A DNA stretch of 64,000 nucleotides from Gemmatimonadota bacterium. Lineage in GTDB: Bacteria; Gemmatimonadota; Gemmatimonadetes; Longimicrobiales; Gaopeijiaceae. The notes beneath the pieces are model-generated. The model saw only the letters and a list, made by a program, of their open reading frames with translations, did no database searches and had not been told where the DNA came from. Both the position numbers and the translations under genes were made by a program. Location of the stretch: contig JAJDUP010000003.1 of NCBI GenBank assembly GCA_022826565.1, positions 1 through 64,000 on the forward strand, given 5' to 3'. Shown one piece after another: positions 55,329 through 63,003 of the stretch; positions within the stretch are counted from its first letter, which is position 1, and each line of letters begins with the position of its first letter.

Positions 55329-55604
55329 ATGCCGCGAATCCACCTGATCGTCTCGGAACCTGACCGCACCCGCTACGCCGCCGCTGCCCGCCGCGAAGGC
55401 CTGACGCTGAGCGCATGGCTGCGCGCGGCCGCAGCCGACCGCCTGGACGATCGTGCGGGCGCTGAACCGTTTCGCACCGAGGATGACGTGTGGCGGTTCT
55501 TCGCCGACCGCGACGCCGAGATGGCGTGCGGCACCGAGCCGGACTGGGAGCAGCACCTCGACGTAATACGCACGTCCCGGAGCCGGGGCTCAGCCAGGCC
55601 CTGA
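55329..55604 (+). CDS. VapB-like ribbon-helix-helix antitoxin
   Basis: 91 aa. The ribbon-helix-helix N-terminus is RIHLIVSEPDRTRYAAAARR and the helix LTLSAWLRAAAADRL; the acidic, Trp-containing C-terminal tail (EPDWEQHL) is the presumed toxin-binding part. The ATG at 55329 is used rather than an upstream frame extension, which would read through the promoter. It ends 11 nt before the PIN toxin gene. Confidence 0.8.
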   Translation: MPRIHLIVSEPDRTRYAAAARREGLTLSAWLRAAAADRLDDRAGAEPFRTEDDVWRFFADRDAEMACGTEPDWEQHLDVIRTSRSRGSARP

Positions 55605-55615
55605 CGCCCCGAGCC

Positions 55616-56014
55616 ATGATCTTCGTCGACACCAGTGTCCTGATGTATGCCGTCGGAAGAGATCATCCGCTGCGCGAGCCGGCCCGTCGCTTCTTCGCTA
55701 CGGCAACTGCGGAACAGCAACCGCTCGCAACGTCGTCCGAGGTTCTTCAGGAGCTGGCTCACGCGTATCTGCCCGTGGAACGTACCCAGGCCCTCGCCGC
55801 CGCGCTCCGGATCGTCGACCGGGCCGGGATGGAGGTGTGGCCCCTGGAGCACGACGACGTGATCCTCGGCATCGAGCTCGCCGTCCGACACCCGGGGCTG
55901 GGTGCCCGTGACCTGTGCCACCTTGCCAGTTGCCAGCGGCGCGGCGTCACGCGGATTCGGACATTCGACCGAGCGCTGAAGGCCGCGGCGGCTGGCGTTC
56001 GCGGCGGAGCGTGA
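55616..56014 (+). CDS. vapC: VapC-family PIN-domain ribonuclease toxin
   Basis: 132 aa PIN domain. Acidic active-site residues: Asp5 (FVDTSVLMY), Glu42 (SSEVLQEL), Asp99 (GARDLCHLA) and Asp118 (RTFDRAL), all in place for a Mg-dependent tRNA or mRNA endonuclease. Complete length, so probably active. Co-transcribed with the upstream antitoxin gene. Confidence 0.9.
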   Translation: MIFVDTSVLMYAVGRDHPLREPARRFFATATAEQQPLATSSEVLQELAHAYLPVERTQALAAALRIVDRAGMEVWPLEHDDVILGIELAVRHPGLGARDLCHLASCQRRGVTRIRTFDRALKAAAAGVRGGA

Positions 56015-56142
56015 GCGCAGCCTGGTTGCGATTCCTCCCCTGTGAGGCTCCTCTTCAAGGCCTACGAGGAGGCGGCGTTACTGGCGCTCGCTTGGACCCG
56101 AGCGACGGCGGATTGGGGGGTCAGGCATCTTCTTCTTCCAAC

Positions 56143-57993
56143 TCACTGCGGCCTCACCGGCAAAACCACATGCGACGGCCGCTCCTGATCATGAAACACC
56201 GTCTGCTCCGCCACCTGCCACTCCGTCTCCCACGCCGGGTCGCCATCCGTGTTAAGATGCCGAAACAACGGAAACGCCGCGCTCGTGATCTGCACCCGAA
56301 TCCGATGCCCCGGCAGAAACGCCTGGCTCGTCGGCGGCAGCTCGAAATCCAGCTTCCAAACGCGATGCCCCTCCTCCGTCCGCCCCACCGGCTCGATCCC
56401 CCGCGTCCCGAACGCGTTCGCATAGGTGTACCAGACCGGGTACGCGGCCCCATCCGGATGCACATCAACCAGCCGCACAATGAACTCGGTCTCCGGCACC
56501 GTTGACGCCACGTAAAGCGTCGCCGACACCGGCCCCATAATCTCGACCTCCTCCTCGAGTGGCGCGGTCGTGTAAGTCAACACATCCGCCCGCCCCTCGA
56601 TAAACCCGATGTCCACCGGCCCATCCCCCGCCATCTCCGCATTCTCACCACCAGTAATCGCCGGCGTCGGATCGCCCGGATCGTACCGATAGCGGTCCGG
56701 CGCCTCGTCCAAGGGCGCGACACGGCTGAGCACCCCATCACCCCGGTTCGAGTTGGCCCCGCCGCCCGAGTGCAGGTAGAACTTCGTGAACTCCGTCCCG
56801 GGTAGCGGCCACTGCCACGCCTCGCGCCACTCGTTGCGCCCCATCAGGAAGAGGCGCAGCGGCGGATCGCGATCGACGCCGTTGTCGACACCCTTCAGCC
56901 AGCGGTCGAACCAGCGCAGCCGGAGCGCCTGAAGGTCCAGAACGGAGGCCTCGCCGAAGTCCAGCGAACCGATGGTGGACGATCCCGAGTATGCGTGCGG
57001 CCAGGGACCGATCAGCAGGTGCTGCTGCGCCCGCGCAAGCTCGCTCTCGCTGTGCTCGAGAACCTGGGCCCGATTGTAGAACGCGTGGTCCGTCGAACCG
57101 TCGAACCAGCCCGTCCGCTGCAGGATCGGCACGTCGACCGCGCGGTACAGCTCGCGATGATCGGGCCAGTCGGTGATCGGCTCGCGCCATTGATTCCGCG
57201 CCGCCGACTCCAGGTATTCCTCCCAGAGCCCGACCTCGTTCCCGATGAGCTTCTCCCAGATGGGGATGTCACGGCCCATCCGCGACGGCAGCTCCGCGAG
57301 CGGCAGGTGGCCAAACAGCCCGGTCCAGTCGTACGCGCTCCCGTTCTGGTTCACGCGCCCGTCGGTGGTGACCAGCCACGACAGCTCGGACGGTGCGCTA
57401 TTCCCCCGCGCGTAGACGGCCAGCCGGCGATATGCTTCCGGCGTTCGGCCGAGCGTAACGGGGGCGACATCCGGGATCAGCGCCTTCAGGTAGGGATTCC
57501 CTGCCGGCGCCACCATCCACTGGACCAGGCCGCCGTATGAGGAGCCGACCATCCCCACGCTGCCGCTCGACCAGGCCTGCGTCCCGAGCCAGGTGATGGT
57601 GTCGTCGGTATCGTCTCGCTCGCTCCTGCGCCCATACCAGTCGCCCTCGGAGTCGTACTTCCCCCGCGTGTCCTGGGCCGCGAACACATAGCCACGGCTC
57701 GCGTACCACGCGCCCATCTCCGAGAGCGCCGCGGTCTCGGTCCCGTACGGCGTCCGCACCAGCACGACCGGGAACCGGCCCTCCTCGTCGGGCAGGTAGA
57801 GGTCGGTCGCGAGGCGCACCCCGTCGCGCATCGGGACGGGGACGTTCACGGCCCACTTGATGTCGTATGAGGGGGAGGAGAGCGACCCGGTCTCCTGCAG
57901 CGCCGATCCCGCCGCCGACTGGAAGGCAAACGCCCAGCAGAGGAGGATGAGGCCGCTGGCCAGTCCGGCGTGGAAGGCCGCGCGCCGCGTCAC
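56143..57993 (-). CDS. CocE/NonD-family hydrolase
   Basis: 616 aa from a GTG overlapping the stop of the upstream M19-like gene. Signal-like N-terminus (LASGLILLCWAFAF). Catalytic triad elements: nucleophile VGMVGSSYGG (Ser152), acid RTGWFDGSTDHAF, and His in LIGPWPHAYSGS. The C-terminal jelly-roll (XPDC-type) is present to the end. The family hydrolyses esters or X-Pro peptides; the substrate is unknown. It forms an operon with the two M19-like genes upstream. Confidence 0.88.
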   Translation of the reverse strand: MTRRAAFHAGLASGLILLCWAFAFQSAAGSALQETGSLSSPSYDIKWAVNVPVPMRDGVRLATDLYLPDEEGRFPVVLVRTPYGTETAALSEMGAWYASRGYVFAAQDTRGKYDSEGDWYGRRSERDDTDDTITWLGTQAWSSGSVGMVGSSYGGLVQWMVAPAGNPYLKALIPDVAPVTLGRTPEAYRRLAVYARGNSAPSELSWLVTTDGRVNQNGSAYDWTGLFGHLPLAELPSRMGRDIPIWEKLIGNEVGLWEEYLESAARNQWREPITDWPDHRELYRAVDVPILQRTGWFDGSTDHAFYNRAQVLEHSESELARAQQHLLIGPWPHAYSGSSTIGSLDFGEASVLDLQALRLRWFDRWLKGVDNGVDRDPPLRLFLMGRNEWREAWQWPLPGTEFTKFYLHSGGGANSNRGDGVLSRVAPLDEAPDRYRYDPGDPTPAITGGENAEMAGDGPVDIGFIEGRADVLTYTTAPLEEEVEIMGPVSATLYVASTVPETEFIVRLVDVHPDGAAYPVWYTYANAFGTRGIEPVGRTEEGHRVWKLDFELPPTSQAFLPGHRIRVQITSAAFPLFRHLNTDGDPAWETEWQVAEQTVFHDQERPSHVVLPVRPQ

Positions 57994-59171
57994 TCCGCGC
58001 CGCCCCCCCAGACCCGGCGCAGCACGCGCACCATGTTGCCACCGAGGATCTTCCCCTGGTCGCCGTCGCCGTACCCCCGTTCGGCTAGCCGATCACGCAG
58101 CCGCGGCAGGTCCTCGAACCCTGAAAACCCATCAGGAAAACTGTAGGGAGGATCGGGGACCGGGTCCGAGGGGAACCGCTTGCGGGGCAGGTCGGTGAAG
58201 TCCAGGCCGAGCGCCACATGGTCGATCCCGGCCACATCCACGATATGATCCAGGTGGCGCAGCACGTCGTCGGCCGTCGGGCTGTCGCTGGCGGAGACGC
58301 AGGCCGGGAACGCGCTCACGCCGACCACGCCGCCCAGCTCGGCGCAGGCGCGCAGGTGCTCGTCGCCGACGTTCATCGGGTGATCGTGGACCGCGCGCGC
58401 GTTCGAGTGGCTGAAGATGACCGGCTGCTCGGTCTCCTCCATGGCGTCGAGGCTGGAGCGTGGGCCCATCCCGGACAGGTCGATCACGATGCGTTCGCGG
58501 TTCATCGCGCCGATCGCCAGGCGGCCGGTCGCGGTCAGCCCCTGGTCCGCGCGCTCGAAGGCGCCGTCGCCGTAGGGCATCTTCCACAGGTGGGTGGGGG
58601 CCATGATGCCGGCGCCCGAGGCGCGGTAGGCGGCGAAGAGTGCGAGGTCGGCCTCGACCATCTTCGCGCCCTGGAACCAGGGGATCAGGCCCACGCGGCC
58701 GGTCGCCACCGCCGATGCGAGCCCGTCGAGATCGAGGACTGCGACCACCTCGTCCCTCAGCGCGGCGACCGCCTCGTGGAAGCGGCGCAGGTTCTCGGAC
58801 ACTGCAGGCTCGTGCTCGCCCGCCACCACCGGGACCATGAATGCACTGACGCCCGCGTCCCTCGCGGCCCGGACTTGGGAGCGCACGTGCTCGAGCTCCT
58901 CACCCCACGATGCCACGCGCGCCGGGATCCCCGCCCGCCGCTCGGCGGCCAGCCGCATGCGCTCGGCCTGCAAGCCGCGGATCGGTGAGGCGAGGGGAAC
59001 GGGGCCGACCACCACGGCGCTATCGAGGGCCTGCGGGTCGCGGTCAGCCGGGGACGCGCCCGGCCCTTCCCCGGTGTCATCGCCGGTTGAACATCCGAGC
59101 GTCCCGAGGACCAGAGGCGCTGTCGCGGAGCCGACGACGAAGTCCCGACGGGGGATCGTCCGCCTGCTCAT
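57990..59171 (-). CDS. Divergent M19-type dipeptidase lipoprotein (Tat signal)
   Basis: About 393 aa from the ATG at 59171. The N-terminus has a twin-arginine motif (IPRRDFVVGSA) and a lipobox (LGTLGC). The barrel resembles membrane dipeptidase M19: IMAPTHLWKMPYGD, VIFSHSNARAVHDHPMN, VDHVALGLDFTDL-like segments and GKILGGNMVRVLRRVW. The family's first metal motif (usually DxHxD near the start) is replaced by VVVGPVPLASP, so the metal site is incomplete. It may have lost or changed activity. Confidence 0.75.
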   Translation of the reverse strand: MSRRTIPRRDFVVGSATAPLVLGTLGCSTGDDTGEGPGASPADRDPQALDSAVVVGPVPLASPIRGLQAERMRLAAERRAGIPARVASWGEELEHVRSQVRAARDAGVSAFMVPVVAGEHEPAVSENLRRFHEAVAALRDEVVAVLDLDGLASAVATGRVGLIPWFQGAKMVEADLALFAAYRASGAGIMAPTHLWKMPYGDGAFERADQGLTATGRLAIGAMNRERIVIDLSGMGPRSSLDAMEETEQPVIFSHSNARAVHDHPMNVGDEHLRACAELGGVVGVSAFPACVSASDSPTADDVLRHLDHIVDVAGIDHVALGLDFTDLPRKRFPSDPVPDPPYSFPDGFSGFEDLPRLRDRLAERGYGDGDQGKILGGNMVRVLRRVWGGGAE

Positions 59172-59227
59172 GGCCGTCTCGCCGCCTCCAGCCGACGCAC
59201 GCAGGCTGGGCCGTTCCTTCCGGCCGC

Positions 59228-60214
59228 TCATTCGCCCCACACCTCCTCCCACACCCGTAGCCAGTTCGCACCCATGATCTTCTCGATGTCTTCGGGGGAG
59301 TACCCGCGTTCGAGCAGTCCGGCCGTGATCAGCGGGACGCCCGTGAAATCGTGCAGGCCTTCCACGTAGATCCAGTCCTCGTAGCGCTGCGGATACGCCT
59401 CGGGGGGCAGCGTCACGGGATTCACCGGTCCCCTGTCGTTACGGCCGATGATCTGGTCCAGGCCGATTCCGACGTGGTCCACGCCGGCCACATTGATCAT
59501 GTGATCGAGCTGCCGCAGGAATTCCTCCAGCGTCGCCTGCCCTTCGGACACCACGAAGAAGTTGAAGGCGGCGATCCCGATCGCGCCGCCGGTGTCTGCG
59601 ATCGCGCGCATCAGACCGTCGGTCATGCCCCGGGGGTTGTCGCGCAAGGCAAGAGGGTTCGTGTGGGAGCACACCACCGGCCCCTCGGCCACCTCCAGCA
59701 CGTCGTAGGAGGTAGCTTCGGCGCAGTGTCCGCCGATGTCCACCACGATCCGCAAGTCCTGGAGCGCCTCGACGACCTGCACACCGTAGTGGCTCAGCGG
59801 CCCCGGGTTCGGGTCGACGCAGCCGGAGCCGATGTAATTGCCGACGTTGTAGACGAGCCCGGAACTGCGCAGTCCGATGCGGTGGTACCCGGCCAGCTGC
59901 GACAGATCCTCGTCCACGTCGACCCACTGCCAGCAGTAGCCCACCGCGACCTTCCCGGCCGCACGGGCCGCGTGTATGCCGGCGACCGTGGTCACGGGCA
60001 CGAGGTCGTCAGCGTGATCCAGCATGAACTGGTGGAAGGGCGACGAGAGCGACAGATCGGGCAGCGTGGACATGTTCATGTGCACGCCGCCGGCCTTCAG
60101 GGTGCGGACGACTTCCTCGTTCAGAAGCGACGCGTCGAGGCCATTCACGACGAGGATGTCGTCCTGGAGTGCCCGCGCTTCGGCAAGCAGGGCTGGATCG
60201 AAGGGGTTGCTCAT
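59228..60214 (-). CDS. Divergent M19-type dipeptidase, cytoplasmic
   Basis: 328 aa, no signal peptide, starting ATG inside the stop of the HigA-like gene (ATGA). It keeps the M19 barrel landmarks VVCSHTNPLALRDNPRGM, VDHVGIGLDQI, YSPEDIEKIMGANWLRVW. As in its neighbour, the N-terminal HxD motif is absent; the equivalent place reads ILVVNGLDASLL. It and its neighbour are alike in this loss, which suggests a shared altered function rather than independent decay. Confidence 0.72.
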   Translation of the reverse strand: MSNPFDPALLAEARALQDDILVVNGLDASLLNEEVVRTLKAGGVHMNMSTLPDLSLSSPFHQFMLDHADDLVPVTTVAGIHAARAAGKVAVGYCWQWVDVDEDLSQLAGYHRIGLRSSGLVYNVGNYIGSGCVDPNPGPLSHYGVQVVEALQDLRIVVDIGGHCAEATSYDVLEVAEGPVVCSHTNPLALRDNPRGMTDGLMRAIADTGGAIGIAAFNFFVVSEGQATLEEFLRQLDHMINVAGVDHVGIGLDQIIGRNDRGPVNPVTLPPEAYPQRYEDWIYVEGLHDFTGVPLITAGLLERGYSPEDIEKIMGANWLRVWEEVWGE

Positions 60215-60507
60215 CCTTGCACGTCGTCCACTGGCATCAGGCGGCTTCGAATCTCTCTACCTCCGTTTTCATCGGCGCGGGCAAGGGCGCATTGCAGATC
60301 GTACGCCATCTGCATCCCAAGCCAGGTCTCCGGAGTCGATCCGAAGGCCTGGGAAAGTCGAATCGACAACGCCTGCCGAGTCACCCCGAGGCCTGTGGCG
60401 GCCCTTGTCACCGACAGTCCCAGAGGCTCGAGACATTGGCGTCTCACGATCCCGCCTGGGTGCGGGGGGTTCTTCATGGCCATAGGTGAAGGTGAGAGAG
60501 ACTCCAT
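60211..60507 (-). CDS. higA: HigA-like antitoxin with internal deletion
   Basis: 98 aa. The HigA pattern is recognisable: MKNPPHPGGIVRR, then LEPLGLSVTRAATGLGVTRQALS and IRLSQAFGSTPETWLGMQ. Between ALS and IRLSQAFG the usual ~14 residues (which carry the NGRxGISPEMA turn after the recognition helix) are missing, while the frame continues. DNA binding is probably impaired. No HigB toxin gene is present upstream, where it would normally be. Coupled by ATGA to the M19-like gene. A double-dyad element lies just upstream. Confidence 0.7.
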   Translation of the reverse strand: MESLSPSPMAMKNPPHPGGIVRRQCLEPLGLSVTRAATGLGVTRQALSIRLSQAFGSTPETWLGMQMAYDLQCALARADENGGREIRSRLMPVDDVQG

Positions 60508-60551
60508 CGTCTGTCAAACGACAGATCGCTGATGGAGAATCAGTTCGATAG

Positions 60552-60590
60552 TGTAATGTTCACCTTACATTATGTAATGCAGATATGACA
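60552..60590. promoter_or_regulatory. Double-dyad AT-rich element, copy 4
   Basis: Site one TGTAATGT-TC-ACCTTACA (60552-60569, best match to the consensus); site two TGTAATGC-AG-ATATGACA (60573-60590), 21 bp apart. It lies 45 nt upstream of the HigA-like gene start. Confidence 0.65.
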
Positions 60591-60619
60591 CCCATGACGT
60601 TTGACACCGGACTTGCGCC

Positions 60620-61885
60620 CTACCCTTCCGGTTCCAGCGCAACCAGCCTCACCACGCGGACGGTCGGCACATCCATCTCGTCGCGCTCGATGTAGGCCAG
60701 AACCCCGCCCGGGCCGAAGGCGTCCGGTGTCCTCAGTCCGTCCGGCGGCAGAGTGCCGATGTAGTCGCCGTCGGGCGTCACGATGTCGGTCGGGCCATCG
60801 TCGTCGCCCGTCGGACCTCGGCGCTGCACCCAGATCCGGTCCTCCCAGTCCACCTTCAGGCGACGCAGCACCGGCACCTCGTCGGCGAAGGTGAGTCCCT
60901 CGACCCCCTCACGCTCGATCTGGATGCGCGAGGTGATTCTCGATGAATTGTCACCCGCCATGCTCTCCCGATAGCGCTCGCGTGCGGCCTCCATGATCGC
61001 ATCGTCGACCGCTAGCGGCGCGATCGGCCGCTCGATGGTTCCGGTTACGCTTCCGTCGAGCCCGATGAGCTTGACGCGGTACCCGATCGAGTCGATCAAC
61101 GCGAGGCGGCCATTGGTCAGAAGGTCGTAGCTGAGGAAGGGTTCGAAGGCGCGCCCCGCCGACCAGGCTACGCGCATGCCGGTCTCCGCGGACCCGCTCA
61201 CGCTGGTTCCGTCTTCGTCCTCCTCGGGTAGCCGCCAGGCGGTGTAGAGCACCTCCGGCTCGGTGCCGTCGAGTGGAAAGATGTGAATGGGACGGCCCCC
61301 TGTGGCCTCCTCGTCGTCATCGCCGAAGCGCATAATCGCACCAGCTACCAGGCGGCCATCGGGAAGCGCCATGTTGGCAATGACCATTCCCGTCGTCATC
61401 GGGTCCAGGGTGATGCGCCGAACAAACCCGCCGTCGTGTTGAAGAAGATCGATGTGCGAAAACCCCATCACGATGTAGGAACCGTCGCGCCCGACGATCG
61501 CGGTGGTAACGCCGTCGAACTCGCCGGGCCCCTCGCCCGGCCCCCCAACGGTACGCACCAGCGACCCGTCCGGCCCAACCACGACAATGTGATCGGCCTG
61601 GCTGTCGAAGATGTGCAGGTTGGCCTGGGCGTCGAAGTGCACCGACCGGACGCTGCCGAACGTGTCCCAGGCGTCGCCTGCAAAGGACCCGACGGTGAAG
61701 ACCTCCTCGGTTACGGCGTTCAGAATTACGTCCGGTCCGTCGAGCGTGCCGGCGGCGCCGGTAGCCGCTCCATCCCCGGCATCGCCGCAGGCCGCAAGGA
61801 GCGCGAGCAATGCGTAAAGCGCCAGGAGGCGTGGAAGGTATCGCGGTCGCAGGGTTGTCGTCTTCGGCGTGGTCAGCTTCGGCAT
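60620..61885 (-). CDS. 6-bladed beta-propeller lipoprotein
   Basis: About 421 aa from the ATG at 61885 with GGGAGGG upstream. Lipobox ALLAAC near residue 33, then a Gly/Ala linker. Signature GPGEGPGEF after the first blade and C-terminal block FGPGGVLAYIERDEMDVP. Very similar in plan to the propellers at 223 and 3274. Function unknown. Confidence 0.85.
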   Translation of the reverse strand: MPKLTTPKTTTLRPRYLPRLLALYALLALLAACGDAGDGAATGAAGTLDGPDVILNAVTEEVFTVGSFAGDAWDTFGSVRSVHFDAQANLHIFDSQADHIVVVGPDGSLVRTVGGPGEGPGEFDGVTTAIVGRDGSYIVMGFSHIDLLQHDGGFVRRITLDPMTTGMVIANMALPDGRLVAGAIMRFGDDDEEATGGRPIHIFPLDGTEPEVLYTAWRLPEEDEDGTSVSGSAETGMRVAWSAGRAFEPFLSYDLLTNGRLALIDSIGYRVKLIGLDGSVTGTIERPIAPLAVDDAIMEAARERYRESMAGDNSSRITSRIQIEREGVEGLTFADEVPVLRRLKVDWEDRIWVQRRGPTGDDDGPTDIVTPDGDYIGTLPPDGLRTPDAFGPGGVLAYIERDEMDVPTVRVVRLVALEPEG

Positions 61886-62018
61886 TTCAGTCGGTTCCCT
61901 CCCGATAGATAGGGTTCTGGGAGTAGGCGCAGGCACTCGTCCAGAGTCCCCACACTGTCTGATACGCCAAACCCCGAGTCCGTTTACCCCGCAACCCGAC
62001 GGATGCGAGCGCCCCCGG

Positions 62019-62987
62019 CTACAGCCCCACCACCTGCCCCACCCCCTCCTCCTCAGCCCGGCGCAACACCTCGGCCCCGATCGCCACATCCTGGACCGCC
62101 GTGCCCACCGACTTGAAGAAGGTCAGCTCGCGCCCGGCGTTGCCCTCGGGGGCCTCGCCATTGACGATCTCGCCAAGGTCGGCGTCGATCACGTCCGGGG
62201 GCACCAGGCCCTCGTTGATCGGGATGATCAGGTCGCCCGCTTCCTCCAGCGCGGCCTCGCGCTCCTCGACGACCACCCGCGCCCGCGTCACCACCTCGTC
62301 GCCCACCTCGCGCGTGTGCGGCTGGAAGCTGCCGCTCCCGCTGACGTGCGTCCCGACGGGAAGCCCGGAGCCGTCGAACACGGGTGTCTCCGACGTGGTC
62401 ACGGCCACGATGATGTCGGCGCCGTCCACCGCCTCGGCCGCGTCGGACAGCGCCCGCGCATCGACCCCTTCCAGCGAGTCTGCCAGCCGCCGCGCCGAAT
62501 CCCCGCCCTGCGACACCACCCGCACCTCTCCGATCGGCCGCACCGCGCGGATCGCCTCTATCTGCCAGGGCGCCTGCGCGCCGGCACCGAAGATGGTGAG
62601 GACGCGGCAATCCGCGCGACTCACCAACCGGGCCGCCAGCCCCGCGGCGGCCGCAGTCCGGATCGCCGTCAGCTCGCCGGCGTCCATGATCGCGGCCGGG
62701 AGCCCGGTCTCGTCGTCGATCATGAGGATGACGCCGTTGATCGTCGCCAGTCCCCTGTCGCGGTTCCCGGGAAAGAGCGACGCGATCTTGGCGCCCCGGT
62801 CCCCGGACGCACCCATGCGGGCGGGCATGAAGAGGGAGAATCCGTCACCCGAGGTCAGCACCACCCGCACCGGCATCTCGACCTCACCGGCAGAGAGTTG
62901 CCCGAAGCCGCGGGCCATCGCGTCAATCGCGTCGTTCATGGTGATGAGCGAGAGGATCTCGGCTCGGGAGATAACGCGGAAGTTCAT
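62019..62987 (-). CDS. Ornithine cyclodeaminase / mu-crystallin-family protein
   Basis: 322 aa starting MNFRVISRAEILSLITMNDAIDAM. Substrate-domain strands (GEVEMPVRVVLTSGDGFSLFMPARMG), the K-x-x-S segment AKIASLFPGN, INGVILMIDDETG and TAIRTAAAAGLAARL, then the dinucleotide-binding fold VLTIFGAGAQAPWQIEAI and HVSGSGSFQPHTREVG. Catalyses NAD(P)-linked deamination or imine reduction of an amino acid; the substrate is not predictable. Only 16 nt separate it from the upstream propeller. Confidence 0.88.
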   Translation of the reverse strand: MNFRVISRAEILSLITMNDAIDAMARGFGQLSAGEVEMPVRVVLTSGDGFSLFMPARMGASGDRGAKIASLFPGNRDRGLATINGVILMIDDETGLPAAIMDAGELTAIRTAAAAGLAARLVSRADCRVLTIFGAGAQAPWQIEAIRAVRPIGEVRVVSQGGDSARRLADSLEGVDARALSDAAEAVDGADIIVAVTTSETPVFDGSGLPVGTHVSGSGSFQPHTREVGDEVVTRARVVVEEREAALEEAGDLIIPINEGLVPPDVIDADLGEIVNGEAPEGNAGRELTFFKSVGTAVQDVAIGAEVLRRAEEEGVGQVVGL

Positions 62988-63003
62988 CGTGTCAGCCTGT
63001 TCG

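Noticed and set aside
60508..60619. HigB toxin upstream of the HigA-like gene
   Set aside because: All frames are interrupted and the region is occupied by the dyad element and the next gene's end.
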